Source of the DNA: Odobenus rosmarus divergens
Taxonomy: Eukaryota > Chordata > Mammalia > Carnivora > Odobenidae
Reading direction: 5' to 3'
NCBI RefSeq assembly: GCF_000321225.1
Contig: NW_004450459.1
Coordinates: 690,208 to 754,207 of the forward strand
DNA: 64,000 bases
The notes under the pieces are model-generated. The model saw only the letters and a list, made by a program, of their open reading frames with translations, was not told where the DNA came from and searched no databases. The first letter of the stretch is position 1. Every line of letters begins with the position of its first letter. The position numbers were made by a program, and so were the translations under genes. This document shows positions 1 to 13,100 of this stretch, piece after piece.

Positions 1-644
1 TCAGCTGGACTTGGGGCGCACATGGATTCTTGAACAAACACAGCCGGTTCTACTCCATTAAGCATGTCCTTCTTTCTGCTATCAGCGAGTAAGGCCAGGG
101 TCTACGAAGCGACCTTCCCCTGCATTACTGTCTTAAAGTAGGTTTGGTCTCTCCTCTACAGAGATAACATGTGGCATCCACATCATTCTGGCGTTCACAT
201 AGGTCACGAGGGCAGATCCAAGGCATTCCCTTGGTCTGGAGATGCTGAAAAAGCCAGCATCCTTCAGACTCATGAATGAGGGTGGGAGCCGGTAGGACAG
301 AAATCACGAGCTGCCAAAGCTCACAAGAAGAGAGAAGGGTGCTGCTGAGGGAATCTCTCCGAATCAGGGAGAAGGTCACTGACTCCCACAGACTCTGCTC
401 GTCCTTGTCTTACAATGTGAAATGTGAAATACCAGGAAAGGGGACTAGGGTCTGGAGAAGACTGACGCATGCCGGAGGAAGGAAGGAAGGAAGGAATGAT
501 CTTGTGAACTGCAGGAGTCTTTGTCTGAAGTGTTCCTTTAAAAATATTATTCTATTATCTACTCTTGAGCTCTCAGAGTTACCTGAAATTTTCTTATTTA
601 CTTAATTACTGTTTCTGGTGCATAGAACTTTTTGTTTGTTTTTG

Positions 645-1945
645 TTTTAGTTCAGTGGTTTTTGGTATATTCACAATTAGTTGTGCAACCATTACTACAG
701 TCAATTTTAGAACATTTTTATCACCCCAACAAGAAATCCCATACCAATTAGCAGTCACTCCTCCCCCTCCCCCAAATCCCCGGCCTTAGGTGACCACGAA
801 TCCATTTTCTGTTTGTATAGATTTGGCTATTCTGCACACTCATATAAATGGAATCGTATGATACGTGGCCTTTGTGACCAGCTTCTTTCACTGAGCATGA
901 TGTTTTCAAGGTTCCATACTGTAGCATTCTTCAGCACTTCATTCCTCTTTATGGCCAAATGATATTCCATTGTATAGTTACACCACATTTTATTTATCCA
1001 TTCCTCAGCTGATGGGCACTTGGGTTATTTCCACTTTGTGGCCCTGATGAGTAATGCTGCTCTGAACCTTCATGTACAAGTTTCCACGTGGATGTATGTT
1101 TTCATTTCTCTTGGGGATAGACCTAGAGGCAGAATTGCTGGGCCATGAGCCCAGTCTGACCTTTAATGCTTCCATGAATTGCCAAACTATTTTCCAAAGC
1201 AGCTGCACCATTTTACATGCCTGCCAGCAGTGTATGAAGTTCCAGTTTCTCCACATCCTCCTCAGCACTGGTCATTGTCTGTCTTTTTAATTATAGCTAG
1301 TCCCCATGAAGTGGTATCTCACTGCGGTTTTGGTTTGCATTTCCCTGATGACTAATGATTTTGAGCATGTTTTCATGTGCTTATTGGCCATCTCTATATA
1401 TTCTTTGAAGCAATATGTATTCAGATCCTTTGACCTTTTTAAAAATTGGGTTGCCTTTCTAGTTGTTCATAGTTCTCTGTATATTCTAGATGCCAGGCCC
1501 ATATCATATATGATTTGCAAATCATTTCTCCCATCCTGTAGGCTGTCTTTTCGTTTTCTTGACAGTGTCCTTTAAGATGCAAAGTGTTAAATTTTAATGA
1601 AGTCCAATTTATCTATTTTGTTTTTCTTGTGTTTTGTGTCTCTTGTGCTTTTGGTGTCATATCTAAGACATCATTGCCAGATCCAATCCAGAAGATTTAC
1701 ACCTTGTTTTCTTCTAAGAGTTTTATATAGTTTTAGTTCTTACATTTAGTTCTATGATCCACTTTGAGGTTATTCCGAGGTTTGGTGAGAGGTAAGGGTC
1801 TAACTTGACTCATTTGCAGTGGATATCCTACTGTCCCTGCACTATTTGAAAAGACTGCTTTCCTCCCCCACTGAACTGTCTTAGCGTCCTTTTGAAAATC
1901 AGTTGACCATAACTGTCAGAGTTTATTTGCAGACTAGTCACTTCT
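645..1945 (-). mobile_element. L1 (LINE-1) fragment, ORF2 3' end plus 3' UTR, decayed
   Basis: The plus strand reads as the complement of an old mammalian L1. It contains the antisense of the conserved 3' ORF2 region, such as CATTTCCCTGATGACTAATG (1338-1357), CTGTCTTTTCGTTTTCTTGA and AATTTATCTATTTTG. Toward low coordinates the 3' UTR motif with TTGTGCAACCATTACTACAG appears at about 684. The element is therefore on the minus strand with its 3' end near 645. No open reading frame survives. The subfamily (L1M class) was not determined. Confidence 0.85.
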
Positions 1946-2043
1946 CAAAAAATGTTTTTGAGTGGAAGTGTGAGATAGTACACTGTCCTGTGTTTTCCTT
2001 TTACAGCATTTTGCATCTTGTAAATGATTATGATTATTTATTT

Positions 2044-2267
2044 ATTTACTTTTAAAGATTTTACTCATTTATTTGCGAGAGAGAGAGAGTATGCGTGAGA
2101 GAGCAAGCACAAGTCGGGGAGGGGAGGGCGGGAGGGCAGAAGGACAGGGCGAAGCAGACTCCCCATTGAGCAGGGAGCCCGATGCGGGGCTCAATCCCAG
2201 GACCCCAGGATCACGACCTGAGCCGAAGGCAGATGCTTAACTGACTGAGCCACCCAGGCGCCCTGAG
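2044..2267 (-). mobile_element. Carnivore tRNA-Lys SINE (SINEC type), minus orientation
   Basis: The antisense head GAGCCACCCAGGCGCCC ends near 2263 and the antisense tail TTTAAAGATTTTACTCATTT lies at about 2051. Possible duplicated flanks are TGATTATTTATTT at 2031-2043 and 2268-2280, though both are AT-rich. It is a full-length copy with several changes. Confidence 0.9.
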
Positions 2268-4113
2268 TGATTATTTATTTAATATCTATATTTCCCATCA
2301 GTTGACAAGTTTGGGGACGGGCAGGGAAGTGGCACCTTGCTCATGGCTGGAAGCACAGTGCCCAACTTCATGCTTGATACCTGGAGGTGCTCAAGCATGT
2401 TTTATTAACTGACTCACTGCTTCCACTATTAACCCTTTGATTACTCTAATGACCTTTAGGACCATGACACCTGATGGGGCTCCCAGACAATTTTCTTCCT
2501 GAATATCAAGGAATAACAGACACGGCTGGTGTCACCTGTGGGTGCATGCATTTCCAGACATCTCTGGAAAAGGACTAATGAGAAATAGCCCTGCCACAGC
2601 AGCCAGGAGACGGTCATCAGCAATGTTAAGTAGCCTTTTGGGAGGCGAGAGTAGCATTTAGTGCTATGCTTCCACTGCAAAATCCATCTCATTTGTGTCT
2701 TCAGAGAACGCCTTACCTGAGCCCACAGACAAAGGCTCCTTAGCGCTGGGTCACTGCCGCTGCCAGCTCACCAATGCTGGCAACTGACTCATATTTTTTT
2801 TCATTCAATTAAATGACCTGTAGTATTGCTGTGTTATACACCCTTCAGAGGATGCCTCTGAAACAGTTCTTTTTAAGTGGAGGAAAGCTTTAATTTGAAG
2901 ATAGATATGTAGCTGAGAGAAATGTGGGTTGTACGAGGTTTTACACATTAACGATGTATCCCAATCCAGTGTCTTTATTTTTATAGCCAAATCTGGTGAC
3001 ACCACCAAAAAAGAATAAAGGGAGGTTTTGGAAATAGTATAAATAGATGTTGCTTTGGAAACTAAAATACTGGGCAAGTGTTCTAACTGATGTAGTCTTC
3101 TGACCTTTCATGGGTAAGCAACAAATTAGGAATAGTCAACATTAGTAAGGCTGTGAGGTCTGACTTCAAGCAGGTGACGTTGTTTAACTAGGAGCTAGTT
3201 CTGCTGCCTTTCCTTGCTTTTACATGTCAGCGAAGAAAGACCTCTTAAAACTTGAAGATCTTATAAATACCCCCAAATGTGCAAAACTCAGTTGACTTGA
3301 ATCCTCATAAACAGATGTTCTTGACAACGGACATATTCCTTGAGCCGCACTGAATCTACTGAGCTGGGCCGGCTTTCCAACACTTTGCATCATTCCTTGA
3401 GTTGTCAGGCGATGTGTTTTTAGCTAACCCTTCATTATGAATAAAGAGGCCACCCCCTCCTTGTGGGTGGTGATGGAGGCATTTATGTCTTTTGTCTTGT
3501 TTGAGTAAAAACAGCATCATCCAGAGCCTGCAGTAAGCATTTTCAAATAATAATCGAATGGATGAATCCAATAAAAATGGCATTTCAGTCAGAAGAACCT
3601 AGTTTCCCAAGTGAAACTTTTCATTTTGCAAACAAAGAAAAGAAACAGAGACTTGAAATGATTTGGGTTTACGATTTTGGAAAGTCTGAAATTGGAAAAT
3701 AAAATCCAGAACATCCATTATTCACTGCGGTTATCCATTCCAGCTGCTCAAGGCTGGACAGCTTGCATTTAACTTTTGTCTGTATTTCTATTCCAAAGGA
3801 GCTACTGACCACATATGAAATGACAGCACTGGGCTTTGAGCTACTCAAATGCCACTCTGCATATCCTCTCCCGTGCCTAGTTGGCCCACCGTGGGAGCTC
3901 AGGAAATGTTTGTTAAGTAGCTCACCACTCTTAATCAGAAACGTGGGAATAAGAGTGTTTAGCATCTAAGTTTAATTAAAGTTTTAAACTTTCAGGAGTG
4001 CTTCCTTAAATCCAACTTTCAGTCTTCCCCACTTTCAAGTTGTGGTTTTTGGAGTTACTTTCGAAAATGTCATTCCAAAGGGTAAATGCGTCATAATAGA
4101 AGGACGAACTTAC

Positions 4114-4188
4114 TGAAGGAGTGAGTTTGAGTTCTGATCTCTCCCGATCTCCTTGTTCAAAGAACTCACTGGTTACAAGTTCAGCCAC
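4114..4188 (-). CDS. PDE11A: PDE11A exon H (last in window): M-loop
   Basis: This 75-nt exon, phase 0 at both ends, encodes 25 residues from [17 protein letters not shown] to LKLTPS. The acceptor is TGTTTCAG|GTGGCT and the donor is CCTTCA|GTAAGT. The [10 protein letters not shown] stretch matches the M-loop region of PDE5-type catalytic domains, which closes over the substrate pocket. Skipping it would preserve the frame. The next coding exon (family sequence AIFDRNRKDELPRLQ) was not seen in positions 1-4113, so it lies outside the window. Confidence 0.97.
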
Positions 4189-7100
4189 CTGAAACATATA
4201 CATATTTAATTTATGGTTATATGTGATTTATCATAAGACTCAGAAGTTATTTCTGCCTTCCGTGTATGGTGATGATCTTCAACCCAGATAATCACTTAAA
4301 AAGCTTTTGAAGAAGTACATTAACATTTTCTGTTTCAAGGTATTACAGACTTTAATCAATGAAACTGATTTCCTTTTAATCAGAGGAACTTGTGCAAGGT
4401 ATTTTTAGATGCATGCTAGTAGACGACCTCGGCGAGTACAGATTCCATATTCAGGAGGAGGCACTGGGTTGCCACCTTCAAAGTAGGAAATGCTCTTATT
4501 GCAGAACAAATGAAGCAAATAATGCCTAATAATATTTTTTGTTTTTATAATATGATATACTTGCAATAATAATTTAGCCAACTTTTGGTTGTTTCTACAG
4601 AGATTCTTCACTTTGTTGCATGCTTTTATCTTAGCTTGGTTTCATTTGCCATCCCCCAAACTCTCTAACTGCTTCACCCTACCAATATTCGCATGCACTC
4701 TGGAGAGGATAAGCCCAGGGCAACCTCTGCTTCTTATTGGAGCAATCAGCCAAGGGCAGGACTAACGCTAGAGTCACTGTTCATACCAGGTTTTTCTACA
4801 GTGTGTCATGATGCAGTTTGAAGAGTGTTGATTTGGTCTTCAGGCTGTCTTAATCTAGGTACTAAAAGTGTTAATTTATGGTCGGTTCCAGTTGGTACAA
4901 GCACAGTGGAAGTGGTGGTTCTACCCCAAATGGTAGAGATTTTTCCAAAGTAAGGAATTTTATTTTTCCACTTTTCGTCTATTATTAGCATGGATGATCA
5001 GAAGTTGCTCATTGGTCATTGTTAAGCCGAAGAGAAGCTTCTCCAAGCCCTGTGCTTCTAATGATAGCTTATGGGATAGCTCTATCTACTGATAGAGCAG
5101 TAAGTGTTAAATGGGTATTTTCAACAACACTATAGTGTGCATCTAGGAAATCTCTGAGATGAACTAGCTGGATTTAGAAAATTTGGAAGAGCAGGAAAAA
5201 AAAAAATCCCAGAAAACTTGATGGCAAGAAGATCTGGATCCCCAGACTAGTTTTTCCTCTATTCCAGGCTCTTACAAAGATGAGGTTCTAAGGTCTGGAA
5301 AAGGCTAGAATGGTTCAATTTTGGTCAAGTGGATAGAATCAAGATAATTTACTTAAGTGTATCTCTCAAGAGAGTCTGCCAACCATAAATCATAACCATT
5401 GATAAAACAGAAAAACGTCTCTCTCCATCTCTGTTTCTGTTTCTCTCTCTCTCTCACACACACACCCCTTGAGAATAGCAAGTATGTAGCTCATTTATAA
5501 AGAAATAGAATATCTAGTCAGTTCAGATTTTAAGCATTTCTAATAAGGAATATGGGTACCTTTTAAAAATTCAATAGCATAAAACTAGTTGGCACTGGCT
5601 CAGTTTTCCTAGGGCCCGATTTCCTTCTCTCTCTGCAGTCTCTGCCACTACCTTTCCCATTAGCACTCCAGACCTTTCTCTCTGTCTCTGGGCTTCCTGT
5701 AAAAAAGAAATGGTCCCCTAAGGGGCTGGCCTCCTTTATTCCGCTCTCAGAACACTCCCTCAGATTGCTCTGAGGTGGGTCTTTTGCACTAAAGAATACA
5801 AATGTGCACATCAGGTCACCCCAAGGTAGGAGGCCTGCATAGGTCTATAGCCCCTGAAAAGCAAAGAAATTAAAACAAAATCCTGTCCTTGATCTTTCGA
5901 AAGTGGTCCTGGCTATCTCCCCTGTGCTTCTTTCACGGCTCAACTTGTACCACTGTTTCATTTGTACTTAAAAACCCAATCAGGAACATTAAGTGGCTCC
6001 TGATTGAATTTTTTATTAAAGAAGGAAATTGAGATGCTAATCAGGCCTTGGGGGATCACTGGGGAAACCCACATGCTTCGAGTCATGTGTGTGAGGAAGG
6101 AGGGTTGGAATAGACACCAGTAAAAAAAAACATTTTGCAAGGAAATGTTAAAAAAATCAACATCTAGGAAACTAGAAATATATTTATATTTTTAAAAGAA
6201 GTTTCCATTGTTTTCGTCCAAATGTTTCCTAAAATCATAGAAGTGAGTATGTTTTTGAAAACATTTTAACCTATTCGGTTTGGAGACAAACACAAGTGAG
6301 ATCTCCAGTTTAGAGCTGTGACAAGATTTCTCATGGAAATGTTTGGAAAAACATGGCTTTGTGTTTTATTTCCCTGAACTCTTGGGTCTCTGCACTTATC
6401 AGCAGAACTTCACATCTTAAAAATAAAATATTATTTACATCAATGACCAAGAAGACCACCTTCAAGTGGCCAGTGGGCCTCCCAAGTTGGTTTAAAATGT
6501 CAATGCAGGAACTCTTTTTTCATTCTAAGGACGTTCTCCTGTCCTTTTCCTGCTCCCAAGTGGGTTACTGCTCCTCTAGGTGTTGACGTGCCGTTCACTG
6601 GGGTTTCTGAAAGGCCTGGCACATCGTACTTCATCATCTCACTCTCTTTCCAATCTTCTCTAGTTTTCCCCTGGTCCCCTGAACTTCTCCCACTCTCCAC
6701 TCCTCCACTTCTTTCCATCCCAGTCAGACTGGCCACCTCTGCTACTATACCTTTCCCCAATACCTGGAAGATTCCTACCTCTTCTCTGTTCTCCAACTTC
6801 ACTGTAGGGGAGCCTTCCCACACTGGGGCAGTGAAGAGTAGGCAGAGATGTAGAAATAAGCCACTCAACCGTGCAAATTCTTCCCACTTACCCTGCTTTA
6901 TGTAACTTCAAATGTGTCACACTAAAATGAAAGCCAAGGCTCAGTTGGAGGAGAGCTATTTATTGGAGGAGAACCTTGTAGGAAAACTGCCCAATCTACG
7001 CTGGACTGTTGACAGGAGCAAAGAAATAAGCGTTTCTTTGAGTTAAGCAGCGAAATTTGAGAATATATTTGTTACTGCAGCAAAGCCTACCCTAGTTTTG

Positions 7101-10100
7101 ACTAACACAAAAATTAGTATGGAATTGAGGTGCTGCTGTCGAAAGAAAAAGAGAAAAAGGAAGACAAATAAGAAGACCCTAAAATATGTGGCATCAGCAA
7201 GGGGACCAGGTATACGACAGTGAAGAAATGTTGTTGGAGGCTGTAAGGATGATGGCCCATGTTACACAGTGGCAAAATATTTTGTACAATTCTCACTGAA
7301 ATAAAACAAATAATGTATCTAATGAATTTACTGCCTTAGGGGAAGAGATTGGAAAACAAATGTTAGTAGCATGTGACGACTGCTATTGACTATGTTTTGC
7401 TAAGTATTGTAAGAAGTGAGCTCAGAAAAGGATTGGCAGGCTTATCATCAGAAATGAAAAGGAAGAGAGTCACAAATTCAGAGTCTTCATCTTCAGGGAT
7501 GAAAGATGAAGCTGCTTTTTAATCCCAAACTATAAAAATAAAAATTGAGATATGTTTTGAATGACAAAGGCTGATCAAGACTCAGCCTTGCAGGGCAGCT
7601 GGCTCGTTCAGTCGGTGGAGCATGTGACTCTTGATCTCAGGGTTGTGAGTTCAAGCCCCATGTTGGGTGTAGAGATTACTTAAAAATGAAATCTTAAAAA
7701 AACAACAACTCAGCCTTGAAACAAGAATCAAAGGTACGGCCAGTGCACTCACAGTTAAGAACTTCGAATGAAGTAGGTGGTACCCAGGATATCCCTTCCG
7801 TTGTACAAAATGGCCCAGAGAAATGATTTTACTACATGGTTCTCTCACTGGCACCTGTTGGGCCCCGACTGCTAGGAATTGGGTCATGAAGGAGGAAGAA
7901 AGACGTACATATGTTATTTTTCTTTGTTCTTGAAAACAAGGAAGCAAAGAGATATGGCAGATCTAAGAAGTCCGTCTAGAATAGAACTGTGGATGTGGTT
8001 ATTGGCAAATGGAAATGACTAGAATCAAAGACACAACAAGCTGACTAAACGTGCAAGAGAGTTTGATGCCAAAAACCCCATAAGACTGTGACTACTTAAA
8101 ACCTAAAACAAGCCTTGGGTCCTCAACCATTTTGGGTGGGAGACAGGTTGGAAAGCTGCCTGACCTTTGGATATAGCCAAGGAGGACAATGGAAAAGGGA
8201 TAATTTCCCGGAATAGATCTAGCAGCCATGGATAATGATGGTTGGGGAGCATCTTGCAGAGAACCAGAGCCTACCACAGAATGGATGGCCTCACAGTGAC
8301 TGGCCAGTGGGATTTTGGAATTACTGTGGCCCCCTAACTGCCAAATGTTGGCCATCTCTTTCCTTTCTGAATGGGAGTATTATAATGAGTACTTCGTGGT
8401 TTGGGTGTATGTCAGATGCTATGTTTGGGGTGTGTGTAGGTCTTTAATTTGCATCCAGACCTGATGTAGGGACTGGCATGAATCACCCAGAGATCTTGGA
8501 CTTTGAGCTTGATACCATGACTAATGGGATGTTTGGGTCATTTCCCTTGGGGAAAGGCTGACTATATTTTGCCTGCAGGAAGGAGAGTGAATCACACTTT
8601 TGGTGATTAGAAGAGCAAACTGTGGTAGTCACATTTTCATTAACTATTTCTGGCTTTCTACATTCTGGGCACACGAAAGAATTATACTTCCTGGTTGAGT
8701 GGGGTCTTGTGACAAGTTCTGGCCAATGAATTCTTGGGAAGAGGCATTTACTTGCCAGTATGAGGCAGGCTGGGGCTTCTGTCAGAATGATCCACATGGT
8801 AACTGCTCCTTCAGCCCGAGTCCAAAATGAGGAACAGTACCAGCTGACCCTGGATGCACATGTTCATGAACAATATGTTGTTTTAAGCCACTGAGGCTGA
8901 AGGATAATAGCTCATTCTCCTTACCACTGGCATCATTTAAAATGCCCACTGAGGGGCGCCTGGGTGGCTCAGTCGTTAAGCGTCTGCCTTCGGCTCAGCT
9001 CATGATCCCAGGGACCTGGGATCAAGCCCTGCATTGGGCTCCCTGCTCGGCGGGAAGCCTGCTTCTCCCTCTCCCACTCCCCCTGCTTGTGTTCCCTCTC
9101 TTGCTGTCTCTCTCTCTGTCAAATAAATAAATAAAATCTTAAAAAAATAAAAAATAAAAATGCCCACTGATGTATCCGGTGTGAGATAGTGTAAGGCGCT
9201 GTAAAGAGTGAAGGCTTTGGAGCCTAATCTGCTAGGATTTGAATACCAAGCCCCATCACTTACTAGCTGTATCACCTCAAGCTATCCTTTCTAGGCTTCA
9301 CTTTTCCCATTTGTGAAATAGGGGTAATAAACTGTATTAGTTTCCCAGGGTTGCCAGGCATGACCACAAACTTGGTGGTTTAAAACAACAGGAATCGGGG
9401 TGCCTGGGTGGCTTAGTTGGTTAAGCGTCTGCCTTCGGCTCAGGTCATGGTCTCAGGGTCCTGGGATAGAGCCCTGCATCAGGCTCCCTGCTCAGCGGGG
9501 AGTCTGCTTCTCCCTCAGCCTCCTGCTCCCCCTGTTTGTGTGCTCTCTCTCTCTTTCTCGCTCTCTGTCAAATAAATAAATAAAATCTTAAAACAAAAAA
9601 CAATAGGACTCTATTTTCTTCTAGTTCTGGAGGTCAGCAGCTCAACATCAGTTCACTGGACAGAAATCAAGGTGTTGCCAAGGCCAAGCTTGCTCTGGAG
9701 CCTCTAGGGGAGAATCTATCCTCTGTCCCTTCCAGGTTCTGGTGGCTGCCACCTTTCTTTTGCTTGTGGCTGCATCGCTCTACTCTCTGCCTTGTCTTCA
9801 CATCCCCTTCTCCTCTTTTGAATGTGTAATCTCCCTGCATCTCTCTCTTCTAAGGACGCCTGTCATTGAATTTAGGGCCCAGTTGGATAATACAGGATAA
9901 TGACAATAATAATGATAATGATGCTTTTTAACTTCATCACATCTGCAAAGACCCTTTTTCCTTCTAAGGCAGTATTTACAGGTTCCAGAAATTAGGAGCC
10001 GCTATCTTTGGGTTGCTATTATTCAGCCTACTGGAGTAACTATACCTAAATCAAAGGTGGGGGGGCTTTGAAATTAGATATTTGGATATTAGATAGTCAA

Positions 10101-13100
10101 TAAATAGTTATTTATTGTTATATGAATCTATTTTACTTTCCCTAAAATGTTGAGACTTAAGATACCAAGTTACTATTTCACACCCCACACAGTAGGTGCC
10201 TCATAAAAGTGAAAAGATATTAATCTCCAAAAACTATTAGTAATCAAGAATCTTTAACTGTGTGGTTATCGGCTTGAAAACTATTCTTGCTCTAAACTAA
10301 CATGTTCGGCAGTGAAACCAGATGGGTGGTAAAGGCATGATTTTTTGTGGATATTGCACACTTCGGCCGAAGTGATCTGATCTCTAAATAGTCCTTAAAA
10401 AGAAAAAATAAAATTTCCTTTTGACCTCCTTGGTTTCTTTTCTCTCTCTCTTTTTTTTAAGATGAGAAAAAAGCAGACCTTGTGCTAAAACACGATTACC
10501 TATTTAAAAACTCTATTTTTGAAACTCTTGCCTTAGGACATGGCCAATGCGTTATTTGGATTTAGAGTGTTAAAAAAATCTTAGAGAATCAGGCATATTA
10601 TGACTCAGTGGAAGCACATTAATAAACGGCTGTGCAATAAAGTATGTCTCGCCTGAGCCTCCTGCTATTTTTTACACCATGTTAATACTGATGCAAATTG
10701 ACTAGGGCTTCAGTGCCTGGGAGTCGGGGCTCTGGGAATATTGCTCCCCCCTCCTCCCCCCACCTCCAGTCCCTCCTCTGCCAGGCCCGGCCATTAATCA
10801 CCACTTGCCTGTCTTGAGATCTCCCACGGTTTGGTCACGGCTCCAAGGTCACAGGCTGTCATTAACATTGATCTGAAAAACAGAACCAAACAAAACAGCC
10901 TGAATAATCTTTTGTTGCATTCTTCCTAAACAAATCCATGCTAGATACATAAATAAATAAAATGGGACCAAGGCCAACTCTCACGTGTCTTTCCCTCAAC
11001 AAGGGAAGCACTGTTTACAGTCCCCATGTTTAGCATCTCCATCATGTGGCCACACTGCTTAAGGAAGACAAAGCTCACACACAGCCTCAGCCTCGGTGGC
11101 GGCCCTTTTGTTATGTCTGCAGCGGATCAAGGAAGGCAAAGAACTACTTTCTCTACACCAGAGCTAAGCAAGCTCTGCTTAAAATAATCTCTAATGGACG
11201 ATGCTTTTTATTTTTAACTACCAGCAAGGGAATCAGCCTATAATGCCATATACATAGCTGATGAATCTCTTCACCAACTTATCGCTGATTGATGGGAATG
11301 GATGGAAACCTATAGCAAAGAGGCGAGGCGCACGCTACCTTAGGAGCTCCTTCATTTCCACCTGCTCTACGGAGCTAAGATTTACTGGGAGAGCCACACT
11401 GTTTCACTCCAGTTTATTACTTGGCTGCAACCATGTTTTATCAGCATTATGAAGAAGAAACATATTCAGCAGCAGCTTTCATTAATTTGAGCACAAAAGA
11501 AAGCACAGGAAGATCTGAACCAGATCTTTGAGGGGCAGATTTCTACTGGGTTTAACTAGAATTCACCCTGAACAATGGATATAAAAACATGGGGGACAAT
11601 TTAAATTGTGGATAGCTCTGGTGCTTATCATGTGATGTGATGCGGAGGTGGGAAAAACAAGGCACACCCTTTGTCCAAAATTTGCTTTCTTTGTACTAAA
11701 GCCAGCAGGATGTGATGAAAAGCGATGACGGATTGGAGTCGAGAGACCACATCTTGGTTGGCTCCTTTTGGAAGAAAGGGGTGTGTTGTTAGAGGTCAGG
11801 GGGCTGTCCTGATGTCGGGTGTTAACATTTCCTACCCTGCCGGACTCGAATGCCTTGGAAACATGTCTGCTTCCCAGATGGCAGAGCATGATGGTAGTGG
11901 GGTTTGTGTAACTTCCCCAGGAAACCCCCCCAGGGAACAGGGCAGAGTGGCAGGTAACAATAGGTCATTCAAAGCCCCGCCAGGCATGCCGGCCTCAGCA
12001 GCCCCCTCCACGAGTTTGGCAGCACCTAATCCCAAGCCCCGTGTGCTAAGCACTACGCGGAGCAATGCAGCGGTGCATTCTTCTTATTTGATCTTCTGTA
12101 ACAAGCACTCTGCTGTGTGCCTGCCTCCGTACTAAGTGCTGACCCCCTAACTACTAATAAATGAATCTACTGAACCCTCAGAAGGAGGGGCCGTTACTCC
12201 CATTTTATAGAGCGGTAAAAGGAAGCACGGAGAGATGAAGTAACTTTCCCAAAGTGAGTAAGGAGTCAGGATTCTGTGTTTATCACAAAGCTACCAGGCC
12301 CCCTCTTGCTACACTCAAATGCTTCTCCTTTTAGGTTCTGCTGGTACCGGAGGGAGACAAGACTGTAGGTAATGCATTGAACTTTGCAGTCTCTCTCCTA
12401 GACAGGAAATAATCTCTATGAAGTTGCTTACTTATACTGTAACTTGGACAATGATTTAGCTTTCATCTGCTTGATAATTCGAGGCTTACTTCTCAAATTC
12501 ATGTCACCATTCATCAGTCAATCAACATGGGTATTGAGTATCTAGCTAGGTTCTCTGTTAGTGATCATTCTAATAGGGACCATTAATCGAGCAAGCACTA
12601 TAGAGTGATTTACATAGCCTCTAGGTGAGGCAGGGATACCATTATTACCTCCATTTTACAAAGCAAATTAGTGTTTTGCATTCCTTGATCAGACAGGTAG
12701 AAAGTTTGCCAGAGGTTACACAGTGAGGAAGTATCAAAGCTGGAGCCGGAATCCATAAAGTCTGACAGAAGGGTCTCTATTTTCAATGAATGCTCTACAG
12801 TGGAGCAGGAAGTCCGTACTGAGAAGGAAGACGGAAAAAGGCTGGGAGGGAAGATGGGAGCGGGGGGGAGTCTGAAACTTTCATCCAACTGGCACTGGGG
12901 AGTCTGTTAAGGTTGGGGATTCAGGAAGGACCTGGCTAGACGTTCCAGGCAGAACTTTCGGTGGTGGGTGTGAAAAGAGTTTGGAGAAGAAGGGAAGCAG
13001 GGAGACCAGCTGGAAAGTACCAACTGATAAGGGCCTAAAACAAGGAAGAAAAAAAAGCAGGAGAATGGAAAGGCAAGGAGAAGGCTGAGAGATTCCAGAG

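Larger units (their letters stand above)
1..4113 (-). other. PDE11A intron after exon H, partial
   Basis: This 4.1 kb of intron contains a large antisense L1 fragment and one SINE, both listed separately. The remainder (about 1-600 and 2290-4113) shows no exon, and I looked for the DRNRKDELPRLQ exon without success. A phrase resembling LEWI at about 3735-3770 on the minus strand lacks flanking match and is not the exon. A GGAA run lies at 479-496. A weak L2-like tail is possible near 3880-3930. Confidence 0.8.
4189..10808 (-). other. PDE11A intron between exons G and H (GC-AG type)
   Basis: This is 6,620 bp of intron. It begins at 10808 with GCAAGT and ends at 4189 with TTTCAG. It holds three SINEs, a MIR and an MLT1 LTR, all in 7591-10033. 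The stretch 4200-7580 shows only low-complexity tracts (CT/CA at about 5421-5466, poly-A at about 5197 and 6122) and no coding signal. The 300 bp next to exon G (10400-10808) contain CT-rich and C-rich tracts. Confidence 0.85.

Noticed and set aside
3669..3965. Minus-strand phrase EQLEWI as the next PDE11A exon (family LQLEWID)
   Set aside because: Only four to five residues match. The flanks do not resemble the DRNRKDELPRLQ and SICMPLY neighbours, and no fitting splice sites exist.
11725..12135. 136-residue open frame on the plus strand
   Set aside because: No recognisable motif. It overlaps a MIR remnant, and an overlapping minus-strand frame of similar quality argues for chance.
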